From contig JANTFO010000002.1 of assembly GCA_024763365.1 (NCBI GenBank), forward strand, positions 1-64,000: a stretch of 64,000 bases of DNA, written 5' to 3'. Positions 49,315 to 58,678 of the stretch are shown piece after piece. Origin of the DNA: Flavobacteriaceae bacterium. Its GTDB lineage: Bacteria; Bacteroidota; Bacteroidia; Flavobacteriales; Flavobacteriaceae. The notes under the pieces were generated by a model, which searched no databases, was not told where the DNA came from, and saw only the letters and a program-made list of their open reading frames with translations. A program made the position numbers and the translations under genes. Every line of letters starts with the position of its first letter. The stretch's first letter is position 1.

Positions 49315-49614
49315 TTAGGCTAATCTCTCTTCCATCAATTGATTTAATGCTTTCAATCTATCAACTGCATTTTGCACAACATCTTTTGAGTCTATATCAT
49401 TCAATTCCAATGCTGAAGCAAATTGTAAGGCACACATGGCCAATACATCTTGCTTATCACTTACAGCATAATCCCTTTCAAAGCGCAAGGCTAATTCATT
49501 TATCCTTTGAGCAGCTCTACGCATGGCTTCTTCTTCATTGGCTGAGTTAATATTGAGCGGGTATTTCCGGTTGGCAATATGAACTCTTATTTTAATTTTA
49601 TCTGACATAAACAA
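49315..49614 (-). CDS. zapA: Cell division protein ZapA
   Basis: KIRVHIANRKYPLNINSANEEEAMRRAAQRINELALRFERDYAVSDKQDVLAMCALQFA. Confidence 0.9.
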   Translation of the reverse strand: MFMSDKIKIRVHIANRKYPLNINSANEEEAMRRAAQRINELALRFERDYAVSDKQDVLAMCALQFASALELNDIDSKDVVQNAVDRLKALNQLMEERLA

Positions 49615-49619
49615 AGTAC

Positions 49620-49907
49620 CTAATCACTTAATTGTGCAATACACCAGTCCAAATCTTTAATCAATTCATTTATCTTACCGGTGGTTATTTTAATATTATC
49701 ACTACCTTGTATAGTTCTACCAACACTTAAAGTACCCAAATTTTCTTCTAGTTCTTCAATCTGTCGGTTTTTTTGGATAACATCCTGCTGAATTTGTTGT
49801 AAGTCTTTACGTAAAAGCTCATTTTCCTCTTTTAAAAAATCATATCTTTCAAGAATGAGTTTTAACCTATCTTCAAGAACTTCAACAACTTGCGAAATAT
49901 CAGACAT
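49620..49907 (-). CDS. Small coiled-coil protein
   Basis: 95 aa, LEDRLKLILERYDFLKEENELLRKDLQQIQQDVIQKNRQIEELEENL; adjacent to zapA. Confidence 0.75.
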   Translation of the reverse strand: MSDISQVVEVLEDRLKLILERYDFLKEENELLRKDLQQIQQDVIQKNRQIEELEENLGTLSVGRTIQGSDNIKITTGKINELIKDLDWCIAQLSD

Positions 49908-50055
49908 ATATTATCCATATAAAACTACTGTTACAAATGTAGGTTACATTATCTTCTTTTGCAAGATTTTCCACATTTTATTTTGCTAATGTGATCATTA
50001 CTCTTAATATTGTACTTCTGACTAAGCTACGAAACCTATAAAATTTTTTATTGTT

Positions 50056-51762
50056 TTGAGATTATTTATATACACTTTGAGCCTTTATTTAATAGGCTTT
50101 CAGCTACTTCAAAGTCAAAATATTTACCCAAAAAATTATTTTGAAAAACCCATGGATATTCCGCTGATTCTATCAGGGACATTTGGAGAGCTACGTCCTA
50201 ATCATTTTCACTCCGGTATGGATTTTAAAACTCAGCAGAGAGAAGGAATTCCTGTCTATTCCGTTGCAGAAGGTTATGTGTCTCGTATCAAAATAAGCCA
50301 CTGGGGTTATGGCAAGGCCGTTTATATCACGCATCCTAATGGCTATACTTCTGTGTACGGACATCTTAAAAAATTCGATAAAAAAATTGAATCCTATCTC
50401 AAAAAAAAACAATACGAAAAGGAGCGTTTTAGCATTCAGCTTTTTCCTTCACCCGAAGAACTACCCATCTCAAGAAAAGAATTGATTGCTTATTCCGGTA
50501 GTACCGGAGGATTTGTGGGACCTCATTTACACTTTGAAATCAGAAAAACCGATGGAGCCATACCCATCAATCCTATGCTTTTCGGTATAGAAGTGGCCGA
50601 TCATAAAAAACCGGTCATCAATGCTTTATATGCGTATCCGCTATCATATGATGCGCAAGTACATCAATCGGCTAATCCGGTTAAAATAAATTTTAGCAGT
50701 AATGAATATGGTAATCTTTTAGCCGAAAAAGTGACCGCTAGCGGCACCATTGGTTTTGGCATCAACACCTATGACCGGCAAGATGGTGCGCTTAATAAAA
50801 ATGGGATTTACAGCTTGGAAATGTATGTAAATGGCCAAAAATACTACGGACATAAAGTAGAAAAATTCTCTTTTAACGAATCTAAACTCATTAACTTACT
50901 CATTGATTATGAGAAATATATGAGAACTGGTCAACGAGTTCAAAAATGTTTTGTCGAACCGAATAATACCATGAGCATATATGACCGTTCTATCCCACAA
51001 TTAGGATATATCGAAGTAGAGGAAGGTAAAAAATATAGTGTGGAAATTATCGTCAAAGACCTGTCGGGAAATAACATAAAGTTAAACATTCCAGTAGTAG
51101 GTGAGCTAAAACCGGTAACATTACCCAAAGAGGAAACAATAACAGATTACCCTTTGATCGCTTCTGCTTATAACAAATTTGAAAAGGATGGTGTAGCTTT
51201 GGCTTTCCCCAAGAATACTTTTTACGAAGATATTTATTTAGATTTTAAAGTAAATGTTGATGGTACCGCTTATGTACACAGACCGGTGGTGCCAGTAAAT
51301 AAATCTTTTACCATCAGTTTTGATGTATCTAAATATAGTGCTGAAGAAATCAAACATCTGTTTATCGCACGCTACAATTCAAAAGGTTATCCACGTGCTC
51401 TAACTACCAAAAGGAAAGAAAACAAAGTGTATGCTACAAGCAAATACTTGGGTAAATACAGCTTACTTTCAGATTTTAAAGCGCCTACAGTAGAACCTTC
51501 CAATTTCAAAAACGAACAATGGATGAGCAAATACAAGTTTTTAAAAATGAAAATTAAAGACGACCTTTCCGGCATTAAATCATACCGTGGAGAAATAGAC
51601 GGACAATGGATCTTGATGGAATGGAACCTTAAAAAAGGCCAGCTCGTGTATGATTTTAGTGATAAAAAACTGGAAGGGACCAAACACACACTTAAAGTTA
51701 CGGTTACAGACAATGCCAACAATACTAAAACCTATTCCGGCACGTTTTACAGAAAGGAATAA
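50056..51762 (+). CDS. M23 family metallopeptidase
   Basis: GELRPNHFHSGMDFKTQQREGIPVYSVAEGYVSRIKISHWGYGKAVYITHPNGYTSVYGHL ... GPHLHFEIR. TTG start. Confidence 0.92.
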   Translation: MRLFIYTLSLYLIGFQLLQSQNIYPKNYFEKPMDIPLILSGTFGELRPNHFHSGMDFKTQQREGIPVYSVAEGYVSRIKISHWGYGKAVYITHPNGYTSVYGHLKKFDKKIESYLKKKQYEKERFSIQLFPSPEELPISRKELIAYSGSTGGFVGPHLHFEIRKTDGAIPINPMLFGIEVADHKKPVINALYAYPLSYDAQVHQSANPVKINFSSNEYGNLLAEKVTASGTIGFGINTYDRQDGALNKNGIYSLEMYVNGQKYYGHKVEKFSFNESKLINLLIDYEKYMRTGQRVQKCFVEPNNTMSIYDRSIPQLGYIEVEEGKKYSVEIIVKDLSGNNIKLNIPVVGELKPVTLPKEETITDYPLIASAYNKFEKDGVALAFPKNTFYEDIYLDFKVNVDGTAYVHRPVVPVNKSFTISFDVSKYSAEEIKHLFIARYNSKGYPRALTTKRKENKVYATSKYLGKYSLLSDFKAPTVEPSNFKNEQWMSKYKFLKMKIKDDLSGIKSYRGEIDGQWILMEWNLKKGQLVYDFSDKKLEGTKHTLKVTVTDNANNTKTYSGTFYRKE

Positions 51763-51778
51763 TCACCTAAAAGAGATT

Positions 51779-54223
51779 ATGTTGAGATATTTTATTACGA
51801 TTCAATTTTTATTTTTTTTGTCTTTACAAATTAGTTTTGGACAAGAAGCACATGTCAGAGGAACCATTAAAAACAAGCTTGGAGAAACCATTAATGATGT
51901 TTCTGTCAAATATAAAGAATCCGGAACTACGAGCGATCAAAGCGGATTCTATTCTCTGAAAATTCCTGCTGAGAAAGATGTTGAGATCTTTTTTTCGCAT
52001 GTAGGCTATCAAAACCAAACTAAGATTTTAAAGCTAGCTGCTAATAGCATTGAACAACTTGATATCGTTTTAGCCGATAAAGTGGAAAATCTGGAAGAGA
52101 TTGAAATCATCTCTCACAAAGACGAAGCAGAAGGTATTACCAAAGTCAAAGTAGAAACCATTAAAAACCTACCTAGCGCCAACTCGGGTATAGAAAGTAC
52201 TATCAAGACGCTTGCTTTAGGTGCCAGTTCCGATAATGAATTGAGTACACAATACAAAGTGCGTGGAGGGAACTATGATGAAAATCTGGTATATGTCAAT
52301 GGTATAGAGGTTTACAGACCTTTTTTAGTGCGATCCGGACAACAGGAAGGCTTGAGTTTTGTGAATGTGGACATGACCCAAAATGTAAAATTCTCCTCTG
52401 GCGGATTCCAGGCAAAATACGGCGATAAATTGTCATCCGTTTTGGATATAACTTATAAAATACCTGAGGCATTTGCACTAGGCTCAGAGCTTAGTTTATT
52501 GGGCGGGACATTAACAGCTGAAGGCATTTCCAAAAACAAAAAAAGTAGTGGTATTCTCGGATTCCGCTATAGAGACAACAGCTTATTGGTAAACAGTACC
52601 GAGGTGATCTCTGATTACAATCCCCGTTTTATGGATTTGCAGTCTTTTTTAAGCCATCGATTTTCTAAAAAATTCTCTATTGACTTTCTCGGCAATCTCT
52701 CCCAAAACGATTATCGCTACCAACCTACAACAAGAGTCACTAAATTTGGGTCTCTTTTAGACCCTAAAGAAGTCTTGATCAATTACGACGGACAGGAGAA
52801 TACCAATTACTTTACCACTTTTGGTGCATTAAGCGCTAATTATCAAGCTAATACTAACCTAAAGTTCCAAACTATATTTTCCCTTTTTAACACGCAAGAA
52901 GAAGAATTTTTTGATATAGGTGCCGTTTACAATTTCGGCACACCCAATACGGATGCCGCTTCGGAAGAGTACGGCGAAACAGAATATGAAGAGGTAGGCT
53001 CACAAATAGACCACGCTCGCAACATCCTTGATGCCTTGATTGGTAATGTCCAAATCAAAGGGCAATACAAAAAGAATCACAACTATCTGGATTTTGGGGT
53101 TAAATATCAGGTCGAAAATATCAAAGACCGTCTGGTAGAATGGCAAGTAATTGATTCAGCAGGTTTTTCTTTACGCCCCCCGGGTTCAGGTGTTTACGAC
53201 CAACCCTATGTATCTTATGAAGGGCCTATCATCCCCTATCAAAGTTTGCATGCCACCCAAACTACTGATATGACCCGTCTCATGGCATTTGCTCAGTGGA
53301 ATAAAAAATCCTACCTCAATGAGCACCAAATTTGGACAAGTTTGGGACTTAGGGCACAGCAGTGGACAATTGAAGGCAACTCCCAACAGATCTTTAGCCC
53401 GCGCTTTCAGGTTGCCCTAAAACCCGACTGGCAAAGAGAAGTCCTTTTCCGTTTATCTGGAGGAAATTATGCGCAACCACCTTTATACCGAGAACTAAGA
53501 GACTTAAATGGAGATGTAGTCCCCGGCGTTAAAGCACAACAATCCTGGCATATTGTATTGGGTAGTGATATGGATTTCCAAATTTGGAAAAGGCCTTTTA
53601 AACTTGTGACGGAAGCTTATTACAAATTCTTAACTGATGTCAATCCTTACACACTGGACAATGTACGTATTCGCTATGCTGCCGAAAATAATGCCGTTGC
53701 TTATGCCACCGGATTTGACATGCGTATCAACGGGGAATTCGTGCCGGGCACGGAAAGTTGGTTTAGCTTTAGCTACTTAAACACCAAAGAAAATATTGAC
53801 GATCAGGGATATATCCCCCGTCCTTCTGACCAACGCTTAAAATTTGGCTTGCTATTCCAAGATTATGTGCCCACCATGCCACAGTTAAAGATGTTTCTCA
53901 ACTTGGTGTACAACACCGGGGTTCCGGGTGGTTCGCCAACCTACGCCGACCCTTACGATTTCCAATTGCGCTTGAACGATTACAAGCGGGCAGATATTGG
54001 CGTATTCTATGTGTTTAAGGATGCGCTCAATACCCAGCACCCGGGCAAATGGCTCAATGGTTTTGATGAATTGAGTTTAGGCCTTGAACTGTTTAATATG
54101 TTTGACATTAACAATTCCATCACCAATACTTGGGTACGTAATATCTACGACAAGCGTATGTATGCCGTAAAGAACTATATGACCGGTAGGGTGTTTAATG
54201 TAAAGGTAAAAATGAAGATATAG
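51779..54223 (+). CDS. TonB-dependent receptor with CarboxypepD_reg-like domain
   Basis: Signal peptide MLRYFITIQFLFFLSLQISFGQ; AHVRGTIKNKLGETINDVSVKYKESGTTSDQSGFYSLKIP; plug and barrel. Start 51779 rather than the ORF-track 51650. Confidence 0.9.
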   Translation: MLRYFITIQFLFFLSLQISFGQEAHVRGTIKNKLGETINDVSVKYKESGTTSDQSGFYSLKIPAEKDVEIFFSHVGYQNQTKILKLAANSIEQLDIVLADKVENLEEIEIISHKDEAEGITKVKVETIKNLPSANSGIESTIKTLALGASSDNELSTQYKVRGGNYDENLVYVNGIEVYRPFLVRSGQQEGLSFVNVDMTQNVKFSSGGFQAKYGDKLSSVLDITYKIPEAFALGSELSLLGGTLTAEGISKNKKSSGILGFRYRDNSLLVNSTEVISDYNPRFMDLQSFLSHRFSKKFSIDFLGNLSQNDYRYQPTTRVTKFGSLLDPKEVLINYDGQENTNYFTTFGALSANYQANTNLKFQTIFSLFNTQEEEFFDIGAVYNFGTPNTDAASEEYGETEYEEVGSQIDHARNILDALIGNVQIKGQYKKNHNYLDFGVKYQVENIKDRLVEWQVIDSAGFSLRPPGSGVYDQPYVSYEGPIIPYQSLHATQTTDMTRLMAFAQWNKKSYLNEHQIWTSLGLRAQQWTIEGNSQQIFSPRFQVALKPDWQREVLFRLSGGNYAQPPLYRELRDLNGDVVPGVKAQQSWHIVLGSDMDFQIWKRPFKLVTEAYYKFLTDVNPYTLDNVRIRYAAENNAVAYATGFDMRINGEFVPGTESWFSFSYLNTKENIDDQGYIPRPSDQRLKFGLLFQDYVPTMPQLKMFLNLVYNTGVPGGSPTYADPYDFQLRLNDYKRADIGVFYVFKDALNTQHPGKWLNGFDELSLGLELFNMFDINNSITNTWVRNIYDKRMYAVKNYMTGRVFNVKVKMKI

Positions 54224-54248
54224 TTTGGTTTTTTAAAGGCTGCGCAAT

Positions 54249-54313
54249 CCTGATAGCTATCAGGACTGACTTTGAGCCATACCCGCTCCGTCGGGGTCTC
54301 CTGCCCCAGACGG
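54249..54313. repeat. Two adjacent GC-rich palindromes downstream of the TonB receptor
   Basis: CCTGATAGCTATCAGG (54249-54264, perfect) and CCGTCGGGG-tctcctg-CCCCaGACGG (54288-54313). Confidence 0.6.
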
Positions 54314-54387
54314 CGACTAAAACTACAAATATGCTATGCAAAGTTTAAAACTTCGTACAGCACTGTATTTATAAATGTAGTAAAATA

Positions 54388-54840
54388 CTACTCCTCCAAA
54401 ATCTGAGCAGCGTGGTCTTTGGTTTTTACTTTTTCAATGATTCTTTCGATGATTCCCTGTTTATCTATTAAAAAAGTAGTACGGTGGATACCTTCATATT
54501 CCCGTCCCATAAATTTTTTTGGTCCCCAAACACCATAAGCGTTGATGACCTCTTTTTCGGTATCGGCTAATAAGGGATAGGGCAATTCGTTTTTATCGCA
54601 GAAGTTCTTTTGTCGTTTTTCACTATCGCCACTTACACCGAGTATGTCATAACCGGCTTTTTGGAGGTCGGTATAGAAATCACGTAAATTTTTAGCTTCC
54701 ATCGTACAACCGGGTGTACTGGCTTTGGGATAAAAGAACAAGACCAATTTTCGTCCGTTATAATCTGATAGTTTTCTCAAAGTGCCATTTTGATCTTTTA
54801 CGGCAAAATCAGGGGCTTTATCGCCTGGTTTTAATTTCAT
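54388..54840 (-). CDS. bcp: Thioredoxin-dependent peroxiredoxin (Bcp)
   Basis: KPGDKAPDFAVKDQNG..LVLFFYPKASTPGCTMEAKNLRD. Confidence 0.95.
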   Translation of the reverse strand: MKLKPGDKAPDFAVKDQNGTLRKLSDYNGRKLVLFFYPKASTPGCTMEAKNLRDFYTDLQKAGYDILGVSGDSEKRQKNFCDKNELPYPLLADTEKEVINAYGVWGPKKFMGREYEGIHRTTFLIDKQGIIERIIEKVKTKDHAAQILEE

Positions 54841-54843
54841 TTG

Positions 54844-54920
54844 TCAGGTATTAGGTGTTAGGTGTTAGGTGTTAGACGTTAGATGTTAGACGTTAGGTGT
54901 TTGAAGTTAAGTGTTAAGCC
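54844..54920. repeat. Heptamer tandem repeat (TTAGGTG-type, about 10-11 units)
   Basis: (tcaggta) ttaggtg ttaggtg ttaggtg ttagacg ttagatg ttagacg ttaggtg tttgaag ttaagtg ttaagcc. Confidence 0.9.
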
Positions 54921-54968
54921 CATCAACTCTTTAACCCATCAACTCATCAACTCATTAACTCATTAACT
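54921..54968. repeat. Octamer tandem repeat (CATCAACT-type, 6 units) abutting the heptamer array
   Basis: catcaact ctttaacc catcaact catcaact cattaact cattaact. Confidence 0.9.
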
Positions 54969-55092
54969 CTCATGGCAAAAATACATAATCTCATAGATTG
55001 TAACAATACGTTATTATTCCTGACAAATAGTCGTAATGTTTTTTTAGCATGTTATTTGATAAACATAGCTTAGTTTAACCCAAAAATTAAAT

Positions 55093-55599
55093 ATGGATAC
55101 ATTCTTAGTAATAACAGGATTTTTATTGGCAATTGCCGGATTGGTAGGTTCTATCTTACCCATTTTACCGGGGCCACCTACTGGATGGGTAGGTTTACTT
55201 TTACTTTACCTCACCAGTATCATCCCGATGGATTGGTGGGTTTTAGGCATTACGCTGGGTATTGCTATTATCATAAGCATTCTAGATTATATCATTCCCG
55301 CCATGGGGACCAAAAAATATGGTGGTTCCAAATATGGCATGTGGGGGACAACCATCGGGTTGATCATCGGGCTTTTATCCCCCATTCCACTCGGTTTTTT
55401 GATCGGGGCCTTTGTGGGTGCTTTTGCAGGTGAATTAATGTATAATAGTAAAGATACCGGCCGAGCTACCAAAGCTGCTTTTGGATCCTTCTTTGGATTC
55501 CTTACATCAACCTTTATCAAATTACTGATTTCTTTTGTATTTTTGGTCCTGTTCGTTGTCAAATTCTGGCAATTTAAAGAGACCTTTTTCGCCTTTTAA
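55093..55599 (+). CDS. DUF456 domain-containing membrane protein
   Basis: GFLLAIAGLVGSILPILPGPPTGWVGLLLLYL; IPAMGTKKYGGSKYGMWGTTIG. Confidence 0.92.
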   Translation: MDTFLVITGFLLAIAGLVGSILPILPGPPTGWVGLLLLYLTSIIPMDWWVLGITLGIAIIISILDYIIPAMGTKKYGGSKYGMWGTTIGLIIGLLSPIPLGFLIGAFVGAFAGELMYNSKDTGRATKAAFGSFFGFLTSTFIKLLISFVFLVLFVVKFWQFKETFFAF

Positions 55600-55689
55600 A
55601 CTCTTAAGGAATTTTTAACATTAAATACTTAAACCTGGTTTTGAAAGTATGGTCAAAGACATATAAATTTTAAATACAAACATAAAAAG

Positions 55690-56187
55690 ATGAAAAAATC
55701 AATTTTATTAAGTGCCTTATTCTTATTGAGTATCGTCAGTTTTGCACAAAAACAAGGACCCGGTAAAGCTTGGTCAAATTTTTCACCGGAACAACATGCA
55801 ACATTGCAAAGCAAACAATTATCACTCCAGTTAGGACTTTCAGAGAAACAACAAAAAGATGTTTACAATTTACTCCTGAAAAATGCCGAAGAACGTGAAA
55901 AATACAGAGAAGAGATGAAAACCAAACGTGAAGCAGGCAACCCGGGTGATGAAGAAATGTTCAACAGGAAAAATCAAAGGTTAGATCATCAATTGGCCAT
56001 GCAGAAAGAAATGAAAAAAATATTGGATGACAAACAGTTTGAAAAATACCTTGAACTACAAAAAGAACGTCAACAAAAAATGAAAAGACGTCCTGCTAAG
56101 ATGCAAAAAGGAAATAGATTCCCAAAAGGGTCTCAAAAAAGATCGGGTATGCCCCAAAGACCTGACACTCCTAATCAACCTGAATAA
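55690..56187 (+). CDS. Secreted Spy/DUF4890-like protein
   Basis: Signal peptide; LQLGLSEKQQKDVYNLLLKNAEEREKYREEMK..; Lys/Arg-rich tail. Confidence 0.65.
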   Translation: MKKSILLSALFLLSIVSFAQKQGPGKAWSNFSPEQHATLQSKQLSLQLGLSEKQQKDVYNLLLKNAEEREKYREEMKTKREAGNPGDEEMFNRKNQRLDHQLAMQKEMKKILDDKQFEKYLELQKERQQKMKRRPAKMQKGNRFPKGSQKRSGMPQRPDTPNQPE

Positions 56188-56204
56188 GTTTTAGCAAAAA
56201 ATTT

Positions 56205-56335
56205 GACGCTATCTTATAAGTACAATTTTCTGTCATTTCAACTGAAACGGAGAAATCTAATTTTTAAATATTCAACAGATTAGATTTCTCGACTCCGCTC
56301 GAAATAACAACTTAATAAGCTTATGAGATAGCGTC
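56205..56335 (+). terminator. Terminator hairpin with a palindromic repeat in its loop
   Basis: Outer arms GACGCTATCTTATAAG (56205-56220) / CTTATGAGATAGCGTC (56320-56335) then T7; inner arms 56231-56261 / 56279-56309. Confidence 0.7.
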
Positions 56336-56440
56336 TTTTTTTATTCATTGGATAAAAACCAATGAATGGGTTTGGCTTAATATCTTGATGCTATAAGTCA
56401 GAACTTAAGGTTCCCGAGTTAATCTGAGGTATGATAGTAT

Positions 56441-57718
56441 TTATTTGACCTTCAATTCTTGCCCCACAAATATAGTATTGTCGGATAAATTATTCTTTCG
56501 TCTTAATTCATTTATTTCCATATCATACATCCTGGAAATGGAATACAAAGTTTCTCCTTTTTTTACAGTATGCGTATGGGATGATATGGGTTGCTCGACG
56601 GAAGTAATACTTGTATTAGGGTCTGATAAATATAATTTTTGGCCAACTCTTATTTCATCTTTTTTTATGCCATTCCACTTTCTGATATCTGGTATTTCTA
56701 AATTGTATTGGTACGCAATAGCATATAATTTTTCACCCGGTCTTACAATATGAAATGTAGGTTTTGAATTGACTATACTGTCTTGCTTAGCTGCAGGTTT
56801 TTCTTCAGGCTCTTTTAAATCAGGTTTTGTAGCAACTGGAGGAATGGTATCACTTTTTATTTCTTGAATTTCAACAACTTCCTGTTTTATATTTTTTGGT
56901 TTCAGATAAATGTGTTGACCAGGATAGATATTCGTATCCTCCAAATCATTTATATCCATTAAAGTCTGAACATCTGTGTTATATAATTTTGAAATTTTAT
57001 ACAATCCATCACCTTTTTGAACAATATAAAAATCAGGGTAAACTTGATTTATAGCTTCTTTTTCTTTTTTATTATTAAAGGGCTTTTTGTCAATCAAACC
57101 CGACTGCAAATCGTATTGATGTAAATTATATTTTTCAATCAGTTTAATCAATTTATGAGCATATTTTTTGTCAGTAGCATAACCGGCTTTTTTCAATCCG
57201 TGCGCCCATGCTTTATAATCTGATATGGGTAGGGTAAAAAGGTTTTGATATCGCGATCTCTGGGTTAAAAATTTTGAATGGTCATTAAAAGACTCCATGG
57301 GATCATTGTATACTCTAAAACATTCTCCTTCCTTATCATCATTATAAAAAGTACGCATCCCATCCCAACCTTTGTGACATTTGATGCCAAAATGATTATT
57401 AGATACTGCTGTGAGATCACTATTCCCGCTTCTGGACTCTAATATGCCCTGTGCCAAAGTTATACTGGCAGGAATCTTGTGAATTTTCATTTGAGTAATA
57501 GCAATAGGTGCATATTGTTTTACATAGTCCTCCGTACTAATATCACTTTTTTCAGAAAATGTTTCTGCTGGTTTAACTTGTGTATTGTCAACCACCTCTT
57601 TCTTGGGTTTGACAACTTCATTTCTTGTTTTTTTAGAAACAGTTTTCTTTTTGGCTCTACATGATCCCAAAAAAGAGATTATACTAAAAGCGAGAAAATA
57701 ATATAGAAGTTTACGCAT
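56441..57718 (-). CDS. Glucosaminidase with three LysM domains
   Basis: ITLAQGILESRSGNSDLTAVSNNHFGIKCHKGW; LysM repeats YIVQKGDGLYKISKLYN, HIVRPGEKLYAIAYQYN, HTVKKGETLYSISRMYD. Confidence 0.92.
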   Translation of the reverse strand: MRKLLYYFLAFSIISFLGSCRAKKKTVSKKTRNEVVKPKKEVVDNTQVKPAETFSEKSDISTEDYVKQYAPIAITQMKIHKIPASITLAQGILESRSGNSDLTAVSNNHFGIKCHKGWDGMRTFYNDDKEGECFRVYNDPMESFNDHSKFLTQRSRYQNLFTLPISDYKAWAHGLKKAGYATDKKYAHKLIKLIEKYNLHQYDLQSGLIDKKPFNNKKEKEAINQVYPDFYIVQKGDGLYKISKLYNTDVQTLMDINDLEDTNIYPGQHIYLKPKNIKQEVVEIQEIKSDTIPPVATKPDLKEPEEKPAAKQDSIVNSKPTFHIVRPGEKLYAIAYQYNLEIPDIRKWNGIKKDEIRVGQKLYLSDPNTSITSVEQPISSHTHTVKKGETLYSISRMYDMEINELRRKNNLSDNTIFVGQELKVK

Positions 57719-57724
57719 GCGATC

Positions 57725-58642
57725 TTAATTTAAAGTGGGTAAATTTTTAGTTTGTAAACGTATATTCATTCCTTGTATACCTTGTAGCCCTCCGGTGTGG
57801 ATCATCAGAATTTTTGCTTTTTCAGGCAGCTTTGATTTCCTCAACATATCTATCACACCAAAAGCCATTTTTCCGGTATAGAGCGGATCTAATTGAATGC
57901 CGGTTTGTCTTTTAAAATCATTGATAAAAGTAATTAATTTTTTATCAATTTTAGCAAAACCTCCAAAATGATAATCTTGCAGGCTCCAATTATCAGTTCT
58001 ATTGACATATTTTTCAATTTCCTTGTCTAAAAAATTTCCCTTTAGAGCTGGAAATCCCAAGATCTTTTGGTCTTTACCGGCAGCATTGATAATTCCGGAA
58101 ATGGTTCCACCCGTACCAATAGCCACACTTATATAATCATAATCCATATCGGTCTCTGTCAGTATTTCTTCACAACCTTTTACAGCCAATTCATTAGTCC
58201 CCCCTTCTGGCACCAAGTAAAAACGACCATACTCCTGATGTAATTGGTCAATAAATGTAGGATCAGTTTTTTGCCGATAGGTTTGTCTATCCACATACTT
58301 GAATTGCATTCCCTGAGATTGGGCAAATCTTAATGTTGGATTTATATCTTTTTCTTTGGCTAACTCATCTCCTCTTATCACGCCAATAGTTTTAAAACCC
58401 AGTTCGTTTCCAGCCGCTGCAGTTGCTGCAATATGGTTGGAAAAAGCACCACCAAAGGTCAACAAAGTATCCTGTTTTTCGGCTTTAGCCTGCTCTAAAT
58501 TATAACGTAATTTTCTGTATTTGTTACCGGAAATATGCTCGTGTAAAAGGTCTTCTCGTTTTATCCATAATCGAAAGGGAGCTGCACCTTCTACACGGTA
58601 AACTACTTCTTGAACTAAAGTATTTTGTAAGGGTAATAACAT
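57725..58642 (-). CDS. PLP-dependent enzyme, ACC deaminase/D-cysteine desulfhydrase-like
   Basis: IKREDLLHEHISGNKYRKLRYNL; TFGGAFSNHIAATAAAG; VAIGTGGTISGI. Confidence 0.88.
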   Translation of the reverse strand: MLLPLQNTLVQEVVYRVEGAAPFRLWIKREDLLHEHISGNKYRKLRYNLEQAKAEKQDTLLTFGGAFSNHIAATAAAGNELGFKTIGVIRGDELAKEKDINPTLRFAQSQGMQFKYVDRQTYRQKTDPTFIDQLHQEYGRFYLVPEGGTNELAVKGCEEILTETDMDYDYISVAIGTGGTISGIINAAGKDQKILGFPALKGNFLDKEIEKYVNRTDNWSLQDYHFGGFAKIDKKLITFINDFKRQTGIQLDPLYTGKMAFGVIDMLRKSKLPEKAKILMIHTGGLQGIQGMNIRLQTKNLPTLN

Positions 58643-58678
58643 CGGATAAAAATACCCAATTAAATGAAATATTAAAAG

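Noticed and set aside
54851-54968. Possible CRISPR array
   Set aside because: Units are 7-8 bp with no spacers and there are no cas genes in the window.
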